Origin: Guillardia theta CCMP2712 | Taxonomy: Eukaryota > Cryptophyceae > Pyrenomonadales > Geminigeraceae | Length of the DNA stretch: 64,000 nucleotides | Assembly (NCBI RefSeq): GCF_000315625.1 | Contig: NW_005434665.1 | Location: 238,893-302,892, forward strand | Direction of reading: 5' to 3' | The notes under the pieces: model-generated | Told to the model about the DNA's origin: nothing | Seen by the model: only the letters and a program-made list of their open reading frames with translations | Databases searched by the model: none | Position numbers and translations under genes: made by a program | Shown: piece by piece, positions 54,236 through 64,000 of the stretch | Position numbering within the stretch: the first letter of the stretch is position 1 | How the letters are laid out: the number at the start of each line of letters is the position of its first letter

Positions 54236-54420
54236 ATACCTTCTCGGCCTTTTGGCTAAGATCAAGTGTAGTATCTGTTCTTATCAGCTTAATCTCTGAT
54301 ACAGGGGCAATGCCCCTTCGAGATTAACTCAATTTCTCTCGCGGGAGGCTTCACCCGGGCGCTTGCGTCCCGAAGCCTCACGTGTGTCCTCGGAGCTGCA
54401 CTACTTCCTTGGACGCACAC
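54236..54420 (+). ncRNA. U2 small nuclear RNA
   Basis: The 5' end ATACCTTCTCGGCCTTTTGG is the universal U2 start. It is followed by the GTAGTATCTG branch-site-pairing region and TTATCAGCTTAAT. Stem IIa/IIb (ATCTCTGATAC...GCAATGCCCC...CGAGAT) precedes the Sm site AATTTCT. Two 3' hairpins follow, the second with a TGCACT loop typical of stem-loop IV and a closing stem gtgtgtcc/ggacgcac. The 185-nt length is normal. U2 snRNA pairs with intron branch points in the spliceosome, fitting the intron-rich genes here. Confidence 0.96.
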
Positions 54421-56228
54421 CGTCTGCTCTCTCAAACAAATACAAGTACACCTGAGATCTTACAAGCAACGATTCCTGCAATTATTATTTCCGAAAGTAT
54501 TGTCACTCATGAAGGCCGATAATTTGGTCTTGATCTGTCTTCTATCGGCCTCCCGGAAGTCCGGGCTGAACTGGTTCCGGCCCGTATGGCCGTGGCGCAG
54601 CTAGCTCGGCCCTGTCGACCGGGTCCACAGGATCACAACCCCTGTTTTTGCTGAGAACCTAGCCGTTATCGGGGTACGCGTGTGAACTCGGGGCGGTGCA
54701 TTATTGCCATCCGGTGTACAAACAGGGGGTAGTACTGTCGTAGGGAAACCGTTCCTTTGAGGATTTACCACGGGTACGGTACGGTAGGCGACCAGAGAAG
54801 TTACCCTGGTTCTGAGAGATATGTTCTGAGGCGATGGGACGCATATAAAGAGGGGCGAGGGGGGTGGGGGGTGTGACAATATAATAATATATTGTCAACT
54901 ACCCCTAACACCCCTGGAATCTCAATTGATCACAGTTGTAGTGGTGGGCCTGCTCAAATGTGAGGCCACTGCTGACCATAGGCCCTACGCGATATCGAGT
55001 CCTAGAAAGATACAGCACAAAGCAGTGGCAGGTCATAGGAATAGACTCGGTGACTGGTTGTATGCAGTACGTGTCAAACATGCGAACTTTGGTCATTAGT
55101 GGGGGTGGTTCAGACATTTCTCAAGGGGTGGTGAATTGGATGGTGGGTAGGATATGAAATGTAGTGAAATAATAAAAAATTCGGGGGGTGGGGTACAATT
55201 TTTAACATTGGGGGTTGCGTTGGGGAGGCGGAAGTGAAAGGTGAATCATACAATCAAAGGGGTAGGGGTGGGGAAGGGATGTAATCAGCTAGGGCAGTGT
55301 AAAAAAAGGTGGCACGCATGTGGTAGGGTGGTGGATCACAGTGAGAGACTGAAACAGGGGTGGTCCTACCCACCCTATGCGTTTGAAGGAATAACCCACC
55401 CTATTCAAGTCTTTTGGCGGGAAAAGCACATTCAGTTGCGGTATGACTACCACAGAAATCATAGAGAAGCAGGGGTGGTATTCAAAGATCGGAAATACAC
55501 GGGTCCAGGTGATAAAAGTGAGGCAGCTGATCCTTTGTGGGGGTAGGGGGTAGAAAGGGGATACAAAAGGGTCCGAAGGGGTAGTTCACTTTAACGCAGG
55601 GGTAGATTCACCTTGTGAGGAAAGGGTGAGGGTGGGGGAGCACAATTGGATGGATAATGAGGGTGGGGGTACAGAAGTTATCAGATTGTGGAACTGGGTG
55701 GGTAGTGTCCAGGACCGGGTAGTCTTGGGGAACAAGTAGGGTGAACAACAAGGGTGACTGAGAGGAAAATCGTGAGGGTGGGGTAGTAGACCCGGATTGG
55801 GTGGGTTGAAATGGTCATGAGCCTGGACAAGAAGGCAGCGATGGAGTGAGAAGGAACATGACACAAAAGGAAGAAAGACATGATAACACAGATGAAAATG
55901 ACTAGAATATGAACATCTCATTCACTTCATGCACCCATCGTCATTTCAGACATGGAGAGGTCAGAAGAAACAGTTTGTGAGTTTGTTGCGAGGTGATGCA
56001 AGATGGAATGAGAATGTGGGGCTCGCAATTCATTCATTCTTGAGATTTCTGTTAGGATCTCTTGATGATGAGTTTTTCACCTTCTAGAGCTTTTGAATAT
56101 TTCTGAAATGTACAATCTCCTCTTGTTCGTGCTGGAAAGTGCAAGTGTGCGCCATCACTTTCCGGTTGTGCCAATCCTCGAATCTGCCTGCAGCCTTGTG
56201 TGTCCTCTTGATATGGACTGATCAGAAT
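54421..56228. other. Intergenic: GC-rich patch and GGGGTAG-rich DNA
   Basis: 54540-54610 is a GC-rich patch (CCCGGAAGTCCGGGCTG), with a ggtacggtacggtag word at about 54775. 54850-55800 is dense in GGGGTAG/GTGGGGGG with TAATATATT at about 54885. No gene recognised. Confidence 0.5.
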
Positions 56229-56890
56229 ATGTTCATGATTAAAGATGAAGTAGAATTTTCTATACCTATCGAATGCGACTGCGACATACGTGTTTCTATT
56301 TGCAACGCGCTTTGTTTGAGACGCTGCAAAGTCCACAATGTTAGAATTTCTTTCTTATCCCCTTGCGATGATACCCCAACAACGGCCACTTAACTTTTCT
56401 CAAGTTTACTCTGTTGAAATTCTCAAGTTGACACGTTTTTGTTGTGCAGGAGCTGCTGTTCAAAGTGTCGGCTGGCAAGGATTTCAGAATACGCAAGATG
56501 CCGTGGATATTCTCATGGTTCAAGAAGAACAAGTCGCAACCTGCCCTTGGTCCAGAAGTTGATTACAACTCAACTCGATCGGAGCAAGGATATGCTAAGA
56601 TCCCTGGCGTTGGAACTGTTGATCTGAATTGCAGTCGAAAGACTGTACACCTTCCCAGTGTAACCTCGGAAGAGTCCTCGGATGATGAATATCGTGACCG
56701 GAGAAGCACGCAACTTAGGAAGTCCATAGTTTGTCCGAAATCTGCATTGGTTGATTCGAGAGGGTCAATGACTGTCACTGAGCTCTACCTCGGGCCCAAC
56801 AAATCTCCAGTTTGCATAATCCTCGCTGAGGAGTACGAATCTTACAAACCCCCGAAGGCTTGTCGGCAAAGGTCACGAACTCCATTGTGA
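56229..56890 (+). CDS. Hypothetical protein
   Basis: The main exon 56450-56890 follows a good acceptor (gttgtgcag) and encodes ELLFKVSAGKDFRIRKMPWI.., a Ser/Asp/Glu-rich middle (SSDDEYRDRRSTQLRKS) and a Pro/Lys/Arg-rich end. A short exon 56229-56249 (MFMIKDE, donor gaa|gtagaa) joins it in phase 0, giving about 153 aa; alternatively translation starts at the Met in KMPWIFSWF. No family is recognised. Confidence 0.45.
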
Positions 56891-57353
56891 GGTTCAGAAT
56901 TTGTTTAACTTACCCTCCCTTCATGGCGAATGCTTGATATGGGCGTTCCGCCATGTGTACTTTTAGAAGAAACCGTCGGGATTTTGAGATCATCTCTTGT
57001 AAAGCAAATGTGTGAAATACGATTTCTCTCCCATCGCGTTTTGATCACAGTTAAAAAGCCGATCAAGACAGGGAGAGGAGTGCTCTTAGTATTGTTTTTT
57101 CCTCTAGTAACAATAAATACACATCAGAAAAACAGGCATCTGCAATGGCGTTGGGATCAAAGAAGCATTCCTCCCTACCAAGCGTCGTTGAGCGCCTCAA
57201 CTCGACTCTGCAACCAGATTTGACGATTCTCTGGAACAAACATTCGTTATAAATTTTCTGGGATATGCGATAACTCACGAGAAAGTTGCTTTAGCTGTGT
57301 AGTGAGGAAATTTTGCCTCTCAGATCTCCGTTTTTCATTTCCCGGAGGATTAT
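56891..57353. other. Intergenic, convergent 3' flanks
   Basis: AT-richer 3' flanks of the hypothetical gene and the cyclic-nucleotide-binding gene. Nothing further seen. Confidence 0.4.
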
Positions 57354-59258
57354 TTAGAACCTGAATTCATAAAGGTCAGAACAAAGCCTTCCAAATTCAT
57401 CTGAAGATACCGAAGCAGGAATGAAATAGAAAGAGCATGCACTTATGGCCTTGACCGAATATCTTCGCTTTTTATCTGACTTGAAGGTATCTGAATCATG
57501 GAGTGGAGTATGATCAATAATTGTCAAGGTTGAAGAAGGAACAAAAACCTGCCAACTCTTCGCCAAACACTGAATATCGTCCACAGGTCATCAATCCCAA
57601 TCCGCGGACAGCCGGCGTCTTGGGACTGCTGCGCAACGCACTCCCACCCTCTGAAGTGAGCTAATTCAATATCTTAAGTGGCAACAGAGTTCAAGGTCGT
57701 ACTTCTAATGCCATTCAAGAAACTTTGTCTCGAGCTCTTGGCTGGGCTCGTCGACAGATGAATGCCGTCAATCTCTATCTGACATTCTCCCCAATGCAGT
57801 ATGTGCAAGCCAGACACCTCCTCCCCTTGTCTTCTCAGATGATCTTAGCTGTACGCTACAACAGCAAGAGAAGCAAACCTTGACAAATAGACATCCTTGT
57901 CTATCTGAACTCCTTCCACGTCCTTTACCAAGGCCAAGACATCAAGCCAGGACCAACTCTGAAATATATTGACACAGGAGAGCGAAGAAGCGATGAAGGC
58001 AAAACTGTCACAGGGACGTCATGATGGGTGAATGTGCACACAAGCGAACCTTGTCAGCCCTTGCCTCTGCGACCTTTCGTACGCATTGAAAGCCATCTTG
58101 CACTCCATCAGGTCAACCCGCAATAGCAAAGCTTGGGTTTTCACTATGTACTTCGTTTCTCGGCTGCTTTCCTTGTAAGAAGAATCAACGGAAACGATAG
58201 CTTGAAGTATAAGGAAATTTCTATCGCTTACATTCACATAATCCTTATCCTCCATTGTATCCTTGAACTCTTTGATTCCAAGCACGCTTCCAGGTTCCAC
58301 CATCTCATTGTCTGAACTCTCGAGCGTTCCGGAGAGTACGAGGAGCAGCGCATTTGAGTAATCATTGAACACTGTGACCATCACGGGATCAGCGGAGCTG
58401 CTTCACTTGTCGATGGCAAAGCAACATACCCATCTCGTCTACCTCGCCAGTGATATACCTGCCTTGACGACATATCAAGTATTTGTCTACAGCGGACAAG
58501 GAGTTCAAGACGGGAACATGGTTGATCAGACTCATGATCGTGTCCAGGTCTTTGAACGATCTCTCAGCGGGTCTGAAGCATTCACATGTCACCAATGTTG
58601 CAATGTTGAGATCAGATCCCTCACTCGATGCTCAGCAGTTGGCAGCACTGTCGTATGAATCTCTCACTCAGCTTCATGAAACCCTCCCCCGAGCTCCCCA
58701 CGTCGCTTTCGTGCGCGTGAGCTTTGCTCTGGAGGGCATGCACCTACTAGAAGTCAAACCAGGAGCTGAAGCCGGAGCTTGACATCACCAGCTCTTTGCC
58801 TTGTATGGTGATGCCATCATCGATGGATCGTGAGCGACGGATGGCGTTGGAGGCTCTCCTACTCGAGTACTCAACAAGACCTGCTTCCAACTCCCCGACA
58901 CTCACCTGCCGAAGCTCGACGTTCTGCCGAACAAGCCCATGGAGTGATGAACGGCAGGGAGCATGGTATGTCCGTAACGATGAACGTGCTCGACTGGATA
59001 GGATTCTTCGTGCATCATCTGTCGGCGTTGAAGGAAGGACAGTCTCGGCGAGGGCCGAGAGATGTCAGCATGCTCTGTCTGCAGTGGGTCTCTCTCCTGC
59101 AGTTGTCTGGAGATGGCGGTAGACAGAGGGGAAAACATGCTTGTTCCCTGCGTCCTCGTGAGCGATTTGATCCATGTCGGCAGGAAATCCACTTCTGAGG
59201 ACTCGTCACTGTACATGCTCGCGGTCCTGGTCCTAGTCATCTTGGTTGATTTCGACAT
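57354..59258 (-). CDS. Cyclic-nucleotide-binding-domain protein
   Basis: A multi-exon minus-strand gene. The first exon (ATG 59258) is basic and Ser/Thr-rich (MSKSTKMTRTRTASMYSDES, LSFLQRRQMM). Later exons show the beta-roll of a CNMP-binding domain: ERSFKDLDTIMSLINHVPVL..LS..DKYLICRQ at about 58430-58570, then VTVFNDYSNALLLVLSGTLE and MVEPGSVLGI. At about 57580-57655 YSVFGEELA resembles the phosphate-binding cassette (FGE), and the last exon RRYSVKAISACSFYFIPA resembles the closing strands. The stop is at 57354-57356. Such domains sense cAMP or cGMP; the effector part is not recognised. The cassette Arg is not evident, so nucleotide binding is unproven. Exon borders are approximate and an intron in the 58600-58900 part remains unresolved. 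Confidence 0.65.
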
Positions 59259-59885
59259 ATGCTGATATCGAGAAGCAGCACAGACAACTTCAGAGGCCCC
59301 TCATGCAACCGTGAACGGCGACTCCCATGCCTCGTGAGGCGGTTGCGCTTCCGATCAGATTCAGACTGGGACGTCAACTCAGCGGTTGCATCAGTGCGAT
59401 CCCGTCATGACTTAGGATCCTTCAGTCGCCCGCCGCTAAGTTCCCACAGCGGCTCTCGGCTGCGCTCAGCTCTTCGTGGCAAGTTGAGCCAGACAGCGCT
59501 GGATCTGCTGAGGAGCAAGTCTGACTGGTGGTACCTGGAGGAGGTTGAAGAGGGAGGGAGAGGGAGGAGGAGGAGGAGGAGGAGGAGGAGGAGGGTCGGG
59601 GACCTACGGTAACCGGAGCGTCAGTTTAGGAGGCGCCATCAAGCTCACCTCAGGGAAAACGAGTGGTCGATGAGGGGACGAGGGTGCCAAAATGGGTCAC
59701 AATGGTGCGGAGGCTTGAAGGGGCGGAAGAGGAGGAAGGAGGGGAGGGAGGAGGAGGTCCGAAGGCAGAGACTCCTTTCTCTCCGATGCTAGAGCATACA
59801 GACGACATCCATGCACGCTCCCTCCCGGTGGGACAATCAAGGATCCGCGCGTGATGGCGGTGCCGTGAAAGATCCGTCGGGGATC
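59259..59885. promoter_or_regulatory. Divergent region between CNBD gene and helical-repeat gene
   Basis: Lies between ATG 59258 (minus) and the chosen ATG 59886 (plus). It contains GGAGGAGG purine runs near 59555-59600 and 59725-59755. An open frame from 59259 has no family signature and its ATG abuts the minus-strand ATG, so I treat this as promoter/5' UTR. Confidence 0.35.
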
Positions 59886-62800
59886 ATGGGCCTGCCTTGT
59901 CGACATGCAGCATTGCTGCTGCTGCTGCTTTTGTATTCGGTTGACTCCAGCTATGATCTCTCTTACGTGGCTTCACCTCTGTATGCTCGTGACGTCGCCT
60001 CTTCTGCATTCCTTGGGAGCAAACTTTCCTACTTTCCACCCGGACCATACAAGACCCAGGTTTCCCTATGCTGCTGGTTCCGTGGCCGATGCCGGTTGTC
60101 GATGAAATCAGACAATGTCCAAAGGAGGAAGTCAAGCGGTCCTCGACGACACAGCCAACTTCGACACATCGATGAGATCTTCAAGAGGGATGAAGACGAC
60201 AGCACCAGATTGTACTTTTGACATTGAAACTCCTAGGCCCTCGGTCACCCACTTTGTCTGTTTGTCAGGAGGAAGGACGTGATGCTCTCCATGGGTCGAT
60301 TGAGCTCTTTCGGCAAGCAGGGCAAGGACCGAACGTGGCTAAGGAACACCATGAAGGTGCCAGACCCTTCTCGCAGCGGGAGGGAACCACTGACATGTCA
60401 CAGAACCTGGCGCAAGAACTAGAGCAGCAGCTCGTCAAGTCCAGGACCTTGCTGGTGATGTTCTCACAGTTGACATCACGGTTGCAGTCTTATCGGCGTG
60501 TCTTCAGGATGTCTGGTCGGACCCTGTTGAGTTGGACCACCTGTCGGCAGCGCTCAATTCTGCTGCTCGTTTTCCCGAGTGCCACTCGCTCTTTGCGACA
60601 GCAAGCACGATCTTGACGAGCAAGTGAGTCAGCGGGGAAGTGAAGCTTTCCTCGCTCACTGACGATCCTCAGGCGGGTTCTCAACGACATGAACAGCCGT
60701 ACAGTCATCACTCTCAGCTCGGCTTTCTTGCATCAGGGTATCTACGTGGAAGAGTTTGTACGGCATCCCAAACTTGAGAACTCTGTTGAGAAATGGGACC
60801 CGCACCTCGTTGCTCGATTCATTCATGGGATCTCAAAGGTGTCATGGTGGTGCTGAAGCTGCGTGTTGATCACGTGGGAGGCAGGTGGAACTGGCGAAGC
60901 ATCAGGAGTTGGCGGAGGTGATTACAAGAGTTGTTGGCAAGATCGAGCATGCCAGGTGTCTTCATGCTAGCAGAGCTGCTGTGTGACGAGCAGTGGCAGT
61001 TTGAACCTCAAGGATTCAGCTGTCATGATCTCAGCTCTTGCCCACCTGCAAGTCCAGGACGCGGCAACCTTGATCAAGGTGCTTGTTCTCTTGGTCTCCA
61101 AAGGCCTCTCACTTCCATCAGTTGCGAGCCAGCATCTTGGTGATACTAGCTGACTCCTCCTCCCTGAAAAGTTCGGGAGAGATAAGGTGCTGTTGTGCTC
61201 CCTCTCCCCATGCTGCAGCAGGGAGCGTTGACCCACAGCCCGGCAGATCCCTCTGCGCCATCCTGACAGCTCTCAGCAAGCTGAATCTGCTGGACCGAGA
61301 TCTTCTCGGGCAGACTTCGCGCCTGATTCGTGTGAGCAACATGTTGTGGTTATCTACCGTCACGTTCTCAACCGAGTTTTCATTGTGCAGGAGACCGACG
61401 AGCGGCTGTTGGCTGCTCCGTCTATCTCCGTCATCCTCAAAACTTTTGCCAACATGGCGGTCCGAGATTTCTCCTTGTTCCGAAGGCTGTTGGGAAGAGC
61501 CAGAGAGTTGGAGGAGGCGTCATGGACGCCGTTATCGCTGTCCAACGTCTTGTCTTCATGCAAGTAATTCCAACATCATCCTCGAGTCTTCCGCTGTCAG
61601 GGTCATGACGTAATTCTTTCAGCAAGCTCTCCGTCAGGTTTGAAGACGCATTGGAATACTTCTCTCATGGTACATCCGACCCTCTCTCCTCTCCTCTCCT
61701 CTCCTCGCCTCGCCTCGCCTCGCCTCTCCCCTTCTCATTTCTCACTTCTCAGCCATCCCGGCGATAGCCCCGGAAGATTTCGATCTCCAGGTAACAGGCT
61801 GTGGAGAGATTGAGAAGGAGAGGGAATAACTTCTGCTTGCTTGCAGTCACTGGCGATTATCCTCCATTCCTATTCCAACTTACAGTCTTCTCTCACTCCT
61901 GCCGTGGTTTGGCCCTCCTTCCCCCCTCACCCCCTCCTCCTTCCTTTCATCCTCTCACAGTATCCGTGTCTTTCTCCTTTCCTACTTGCTCCGCTGTCCC
62001 TTTCCCTGCCATTCCCACTCCCCTTGCCATCTTCCTACTTCCTCGCCTGCTGTAAAACTGACCCTTTCTTAGGACCGAGTATTTTCCCACCTCTCACGCT
62101 CACTCCAACTCGTTCCGCATTCTCAAATCAACATGTTCACCGTCGCCGTTACCATGAACTCCTTTGCCAAGGTTGGCAAGCAAGACTCCCACTTGTTCAG
62201 GTGCCGGGGATCTTCTTGTCATCCTCCCTCGTCCTTGACCCCCCGGTTGCGACAGACATATCCTCAGCGGGATAAGAGAGATGGAGACGAGGGCAGCAGG
62301 TTCGGATGATGAGGTACAGGGAGTGCCAAGCAAGACGTTGCAAGACTCGCACGCGATCTCCAACATCTTCAACGCGGTTGTCAAGCTCGAGATCGATGAC
62401 CCACACGTGCTCAACAATCTCATCTCCATGGCTCGTGACATCGATCTGAGCTACTGGAACGAGATCGGAATCGCTCAGGTCACCTGACCCTCCCGCTCGA
62501 CCTCCGACCTCCTGACCCGCCTCGTCCCTTGCAGATGTTCAACGCTCTTGCCAAGATTGACGTGGATTCCAGAGAGCTCGCTGATCGCTTGTCTCTGGCC
62601 GTCCTTGAGGTAGAACCCATCGATGGCAGTGATAGCCGGCTTGACTTTGTGTCCCCAGTTGCCCTCGCACAAACTGTCGCCCCAAGTCGTTGCCCTCATC
62701 TTGTTCGGCGCTTCTCGTCTCGGCGTCAACAATCAGCTGCTCTACACTGTGCTGTTTGCTAGAGTCCGCAAGATGACGCACAACCAGGTGAAACTCCGCT

Positions 62801-64000
62801 ACCCTCGCTTCCTCTCTTCTCTTCTCCCCTCCTCCGCCACCCATTCTCTCCCCTCCTCTCCCCTCCCCTCCTCTCCTATAACTCTCTTCACACCCACCTT
62901 CTTGCCCCACCATCACTCTGGTTGGTGTAGATGTCGACGAGGGTGCTCAAGATGATTGTTCGCTCAATCAAGATCATCGCAGATCAGAATCTCATCATCC
63001 GTGTTGATCGCAATTTGCTTCAGCACATGAGCAGGCAGGTCTGCCTCATTCCCCCGAGCGACTTAGACATCAGAGATGCTTCCTTCTTCTGTTACAAGTG
63101 AGTTCTTGTTTGAACATCTCCTCCTCCTCCTCCTCCTCCTCTCTCCTCCTCCTCCTCCTCCTCCTCCTCCTCCTCCTCCTCCTCCTCCTCCTCCTCCTCC
63201 TCCTCCTCCTCCTCCTCCTCCTCCTCCTCCTCCTCCTCCTCCTCCTCCTCCTCCTCCTCCTCCTCCTCCTCCTCCTCCTCCTCTCTCCTCCTCCTCCTCC
63301 TCCTCCTCCTCCTCCTCCTCCTCCTCCTCCTCCTCCTCTGCCTGTCATCTCAACCTCACATCCCTTGTCTTCTAGCCTGTTCCGTCTCGGAGTCCGCGAC
63401 GACTCTCTGTATCTCCACCTCAGCGACGTCGTGAAGTTCATCCCTACCAACAAGGTGGCGGCTGAGGCGGCGCGATCGACGGCAAATCTGATGCTGACGA
63501 TGGTAAACGGCTGAGACTGGTCGGCAGGCTTCCTACCTCCACCCTCTGATCACTCTCCTGAGCACTTTCTCAACGCTGGACTTCCAAGACCCGCAGCTGT
63601 ACCGACATCTCTTCTCAGCTCTCATCCTCATCCCCGTGGAGCAACTCAACATGCAGGCGATCGATGGAGGACGGGCCAGATGCCGTCTCGTTGACACTTT
63701 CAACAGGACATCGTCCTCCTGTCTCAGGTCGTCAGCCGTGTTGGGATCATGCAAGACACCTTGTTTTCTCGCATCAATGGTCGTCTGCAAGACATTCTCT
63801 GTGACGATGGGTCAAGACAGACCGTGACCGCCTCCCAGGTTGACAAGTATCTTTACCAGTTCTCCTGCTCTTGACTTGTCTCGGCAGCTCTCTTGTCTAC
63901 TTAGTTGCTTTTCGAGACTTCAAGTCTTTGATGTCTCGACCTTCGAAATGATCGCTGAGTGGATCAATGACTTCCATCCTGTTGAGGTCCTCCTCCTCCT
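59886..64000 (+). CDS. Long helical-repeat protein with secretory/plastid-type leader, 3' end outside window
   Basis: Starts MGLPCRHAALLLLLLLYSVD, a strong signal peptide. A Ser/Lys/Arg-rich segment containing VASSAFLGSK follows, which with the signal peptide resembles a bipartite complex-plastid leader. The rest, spread over many short exons, is a series of roughly 38-45-residue helical units: AVLSACLQDVWSDPVELDHL, SAVMISALAHLQVQDAATLI, AILTALSKLNLLDRDLL, ISVILKTFANMAVRDFSLF, ISNIFNAVVKLEIDDPHVLN, MFNALAKIDVDSREL and VVALILFGASRLGVNNQLLY. The 'ILNALAKL...D..LL' pattern is that of organelle RNA-processing repeat proteins (OPR/FASTK/RAP-type). A C-terminal RAP domain, if present, lies beyond 64000. 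Function in plastid RNA stability is inference. The intron at about 63116-63345 is a (CTC)n array. Confidence 0.65.
63116..63343. repeat. (CTC)n microsatellite in intron
   Basis: About 225 bp of nearly pure CTC/CCT, with two ctctcctcc interruptions near 63140 and 63282. It fills an intron of the helical-repeat gene, between the exon ending FFCYK and that beginning LFRLGVRDD. Poly-Pro, poly-Leu and poly-Arg frames across it are artefacts. Confidence 0.95.

Noticed and set aside
63070-63514. Poly-Pro, poly-Leu and poly-Arg proteins near the right end
   Set aside because: These are translations of an intronic (CTC)n array on both strands.
1-64000. tRNA or rRNA genes
   Set aside because: I looked for B-box-like GGTTCGAATCC sequence and rRNA core motifs by eye and saw none; a covariance-model scan would be needed to be sure.

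Overview
The window is nuclear DNA of a eukaryote. Protein genes are split by many short GT-AG introns, often only 44-62 nt, and a U2 spliceosomal RNA gene lies at about 54.24-54.42 kb. Several predicted proteins start with a signal peptide followed by a Ser/Arg-rich stretch, in two cases with an Ala-Phe pair near the junction (2662-3956 and 59886 onward). Such bipartite leaders target complex (secondary) plastids. My best guess is a cryptophyte alga of the Guillardia type; another secondary-plastid alga cannot be excluded. No bacterial, viral or transposon genes were recognised. All exon models come from reading frames, splice-site phase and family conservation, without transcript data.

Layout. 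0-5 kb: a truncated secreted ankyrin-repeat gene (-) head-to-head with a plastid-type DUF1415 gene (+), then a small zinc-ribbon gene (-). 6-13 kb: WW/DEAD-box RNA helicase (+), CAF16-like soluble ABC ATPase (-), proteasome ubiquitin receptor RPN10 (+), and an unrecognised acidic protein (-). 13-16 kb: a GC-rich island, a 226-bp (CAGT)n microsatellite, and a protein with two tandem Zn2Cys6 clusters (+). 16.6-22.3 kb: three divergent paralogues of the AIM24/TRAP-like fold. 23-27 kb: NOG1 ribosome-assembly GTPase (+) and a GDP-fucose/triose-phosphate-type transporter (-). 27.9 kb: a small protein with strong codon bias. 29-36 kb: organellar IF-2 carrying two N-terminal RRM domains (+) and a DENN-domain protein (-). 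37-41.7 kb: GH13 alpha-amylase (+) and a second small codon-biased protein (+). 41.9-49.5 kb: one long minus-strand gene that reads in phase as coiled coil, U-box, UBA, PDZ, PAK-type p21-binding region and STE20/PAK kinase; one of its introns contains a 100-N assembly gap. 50.3-52.8 kb: M13 (neprilysin-type) membrane peptidase (-). 54.2 kb: U2 snRNA. 56-64 kb: a hypothetical gene (+), a cyclic-nucleotide-binding-domain gene (-), and the 5' part of a long helical-repeat gene (+) that runs off the window.

Genes are not grouped by pathway. Housekeeping functions (RNA helicase, ribosome biogenesis, proteasome, organelle translation, splicing) are mixed with signalling genes. Spacers are rich in two kinds of decayed dispersed sequence: CTACCCC/GGGGTAG-rich DNA, and GC-rich islands with CAGTGACTG-like and TACGGTACGGTA words. 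Introns of the larger genes carry purine or pyrimidine microsatellites.

The strongest candidate for something undescribed is the U-box/UBA/PDZ/PBD/kinase gene, followed by the RRM-RRM-IF2 fusion, the cysteine-enriched AIM24 trio and the double Zn2Cys6 protein.
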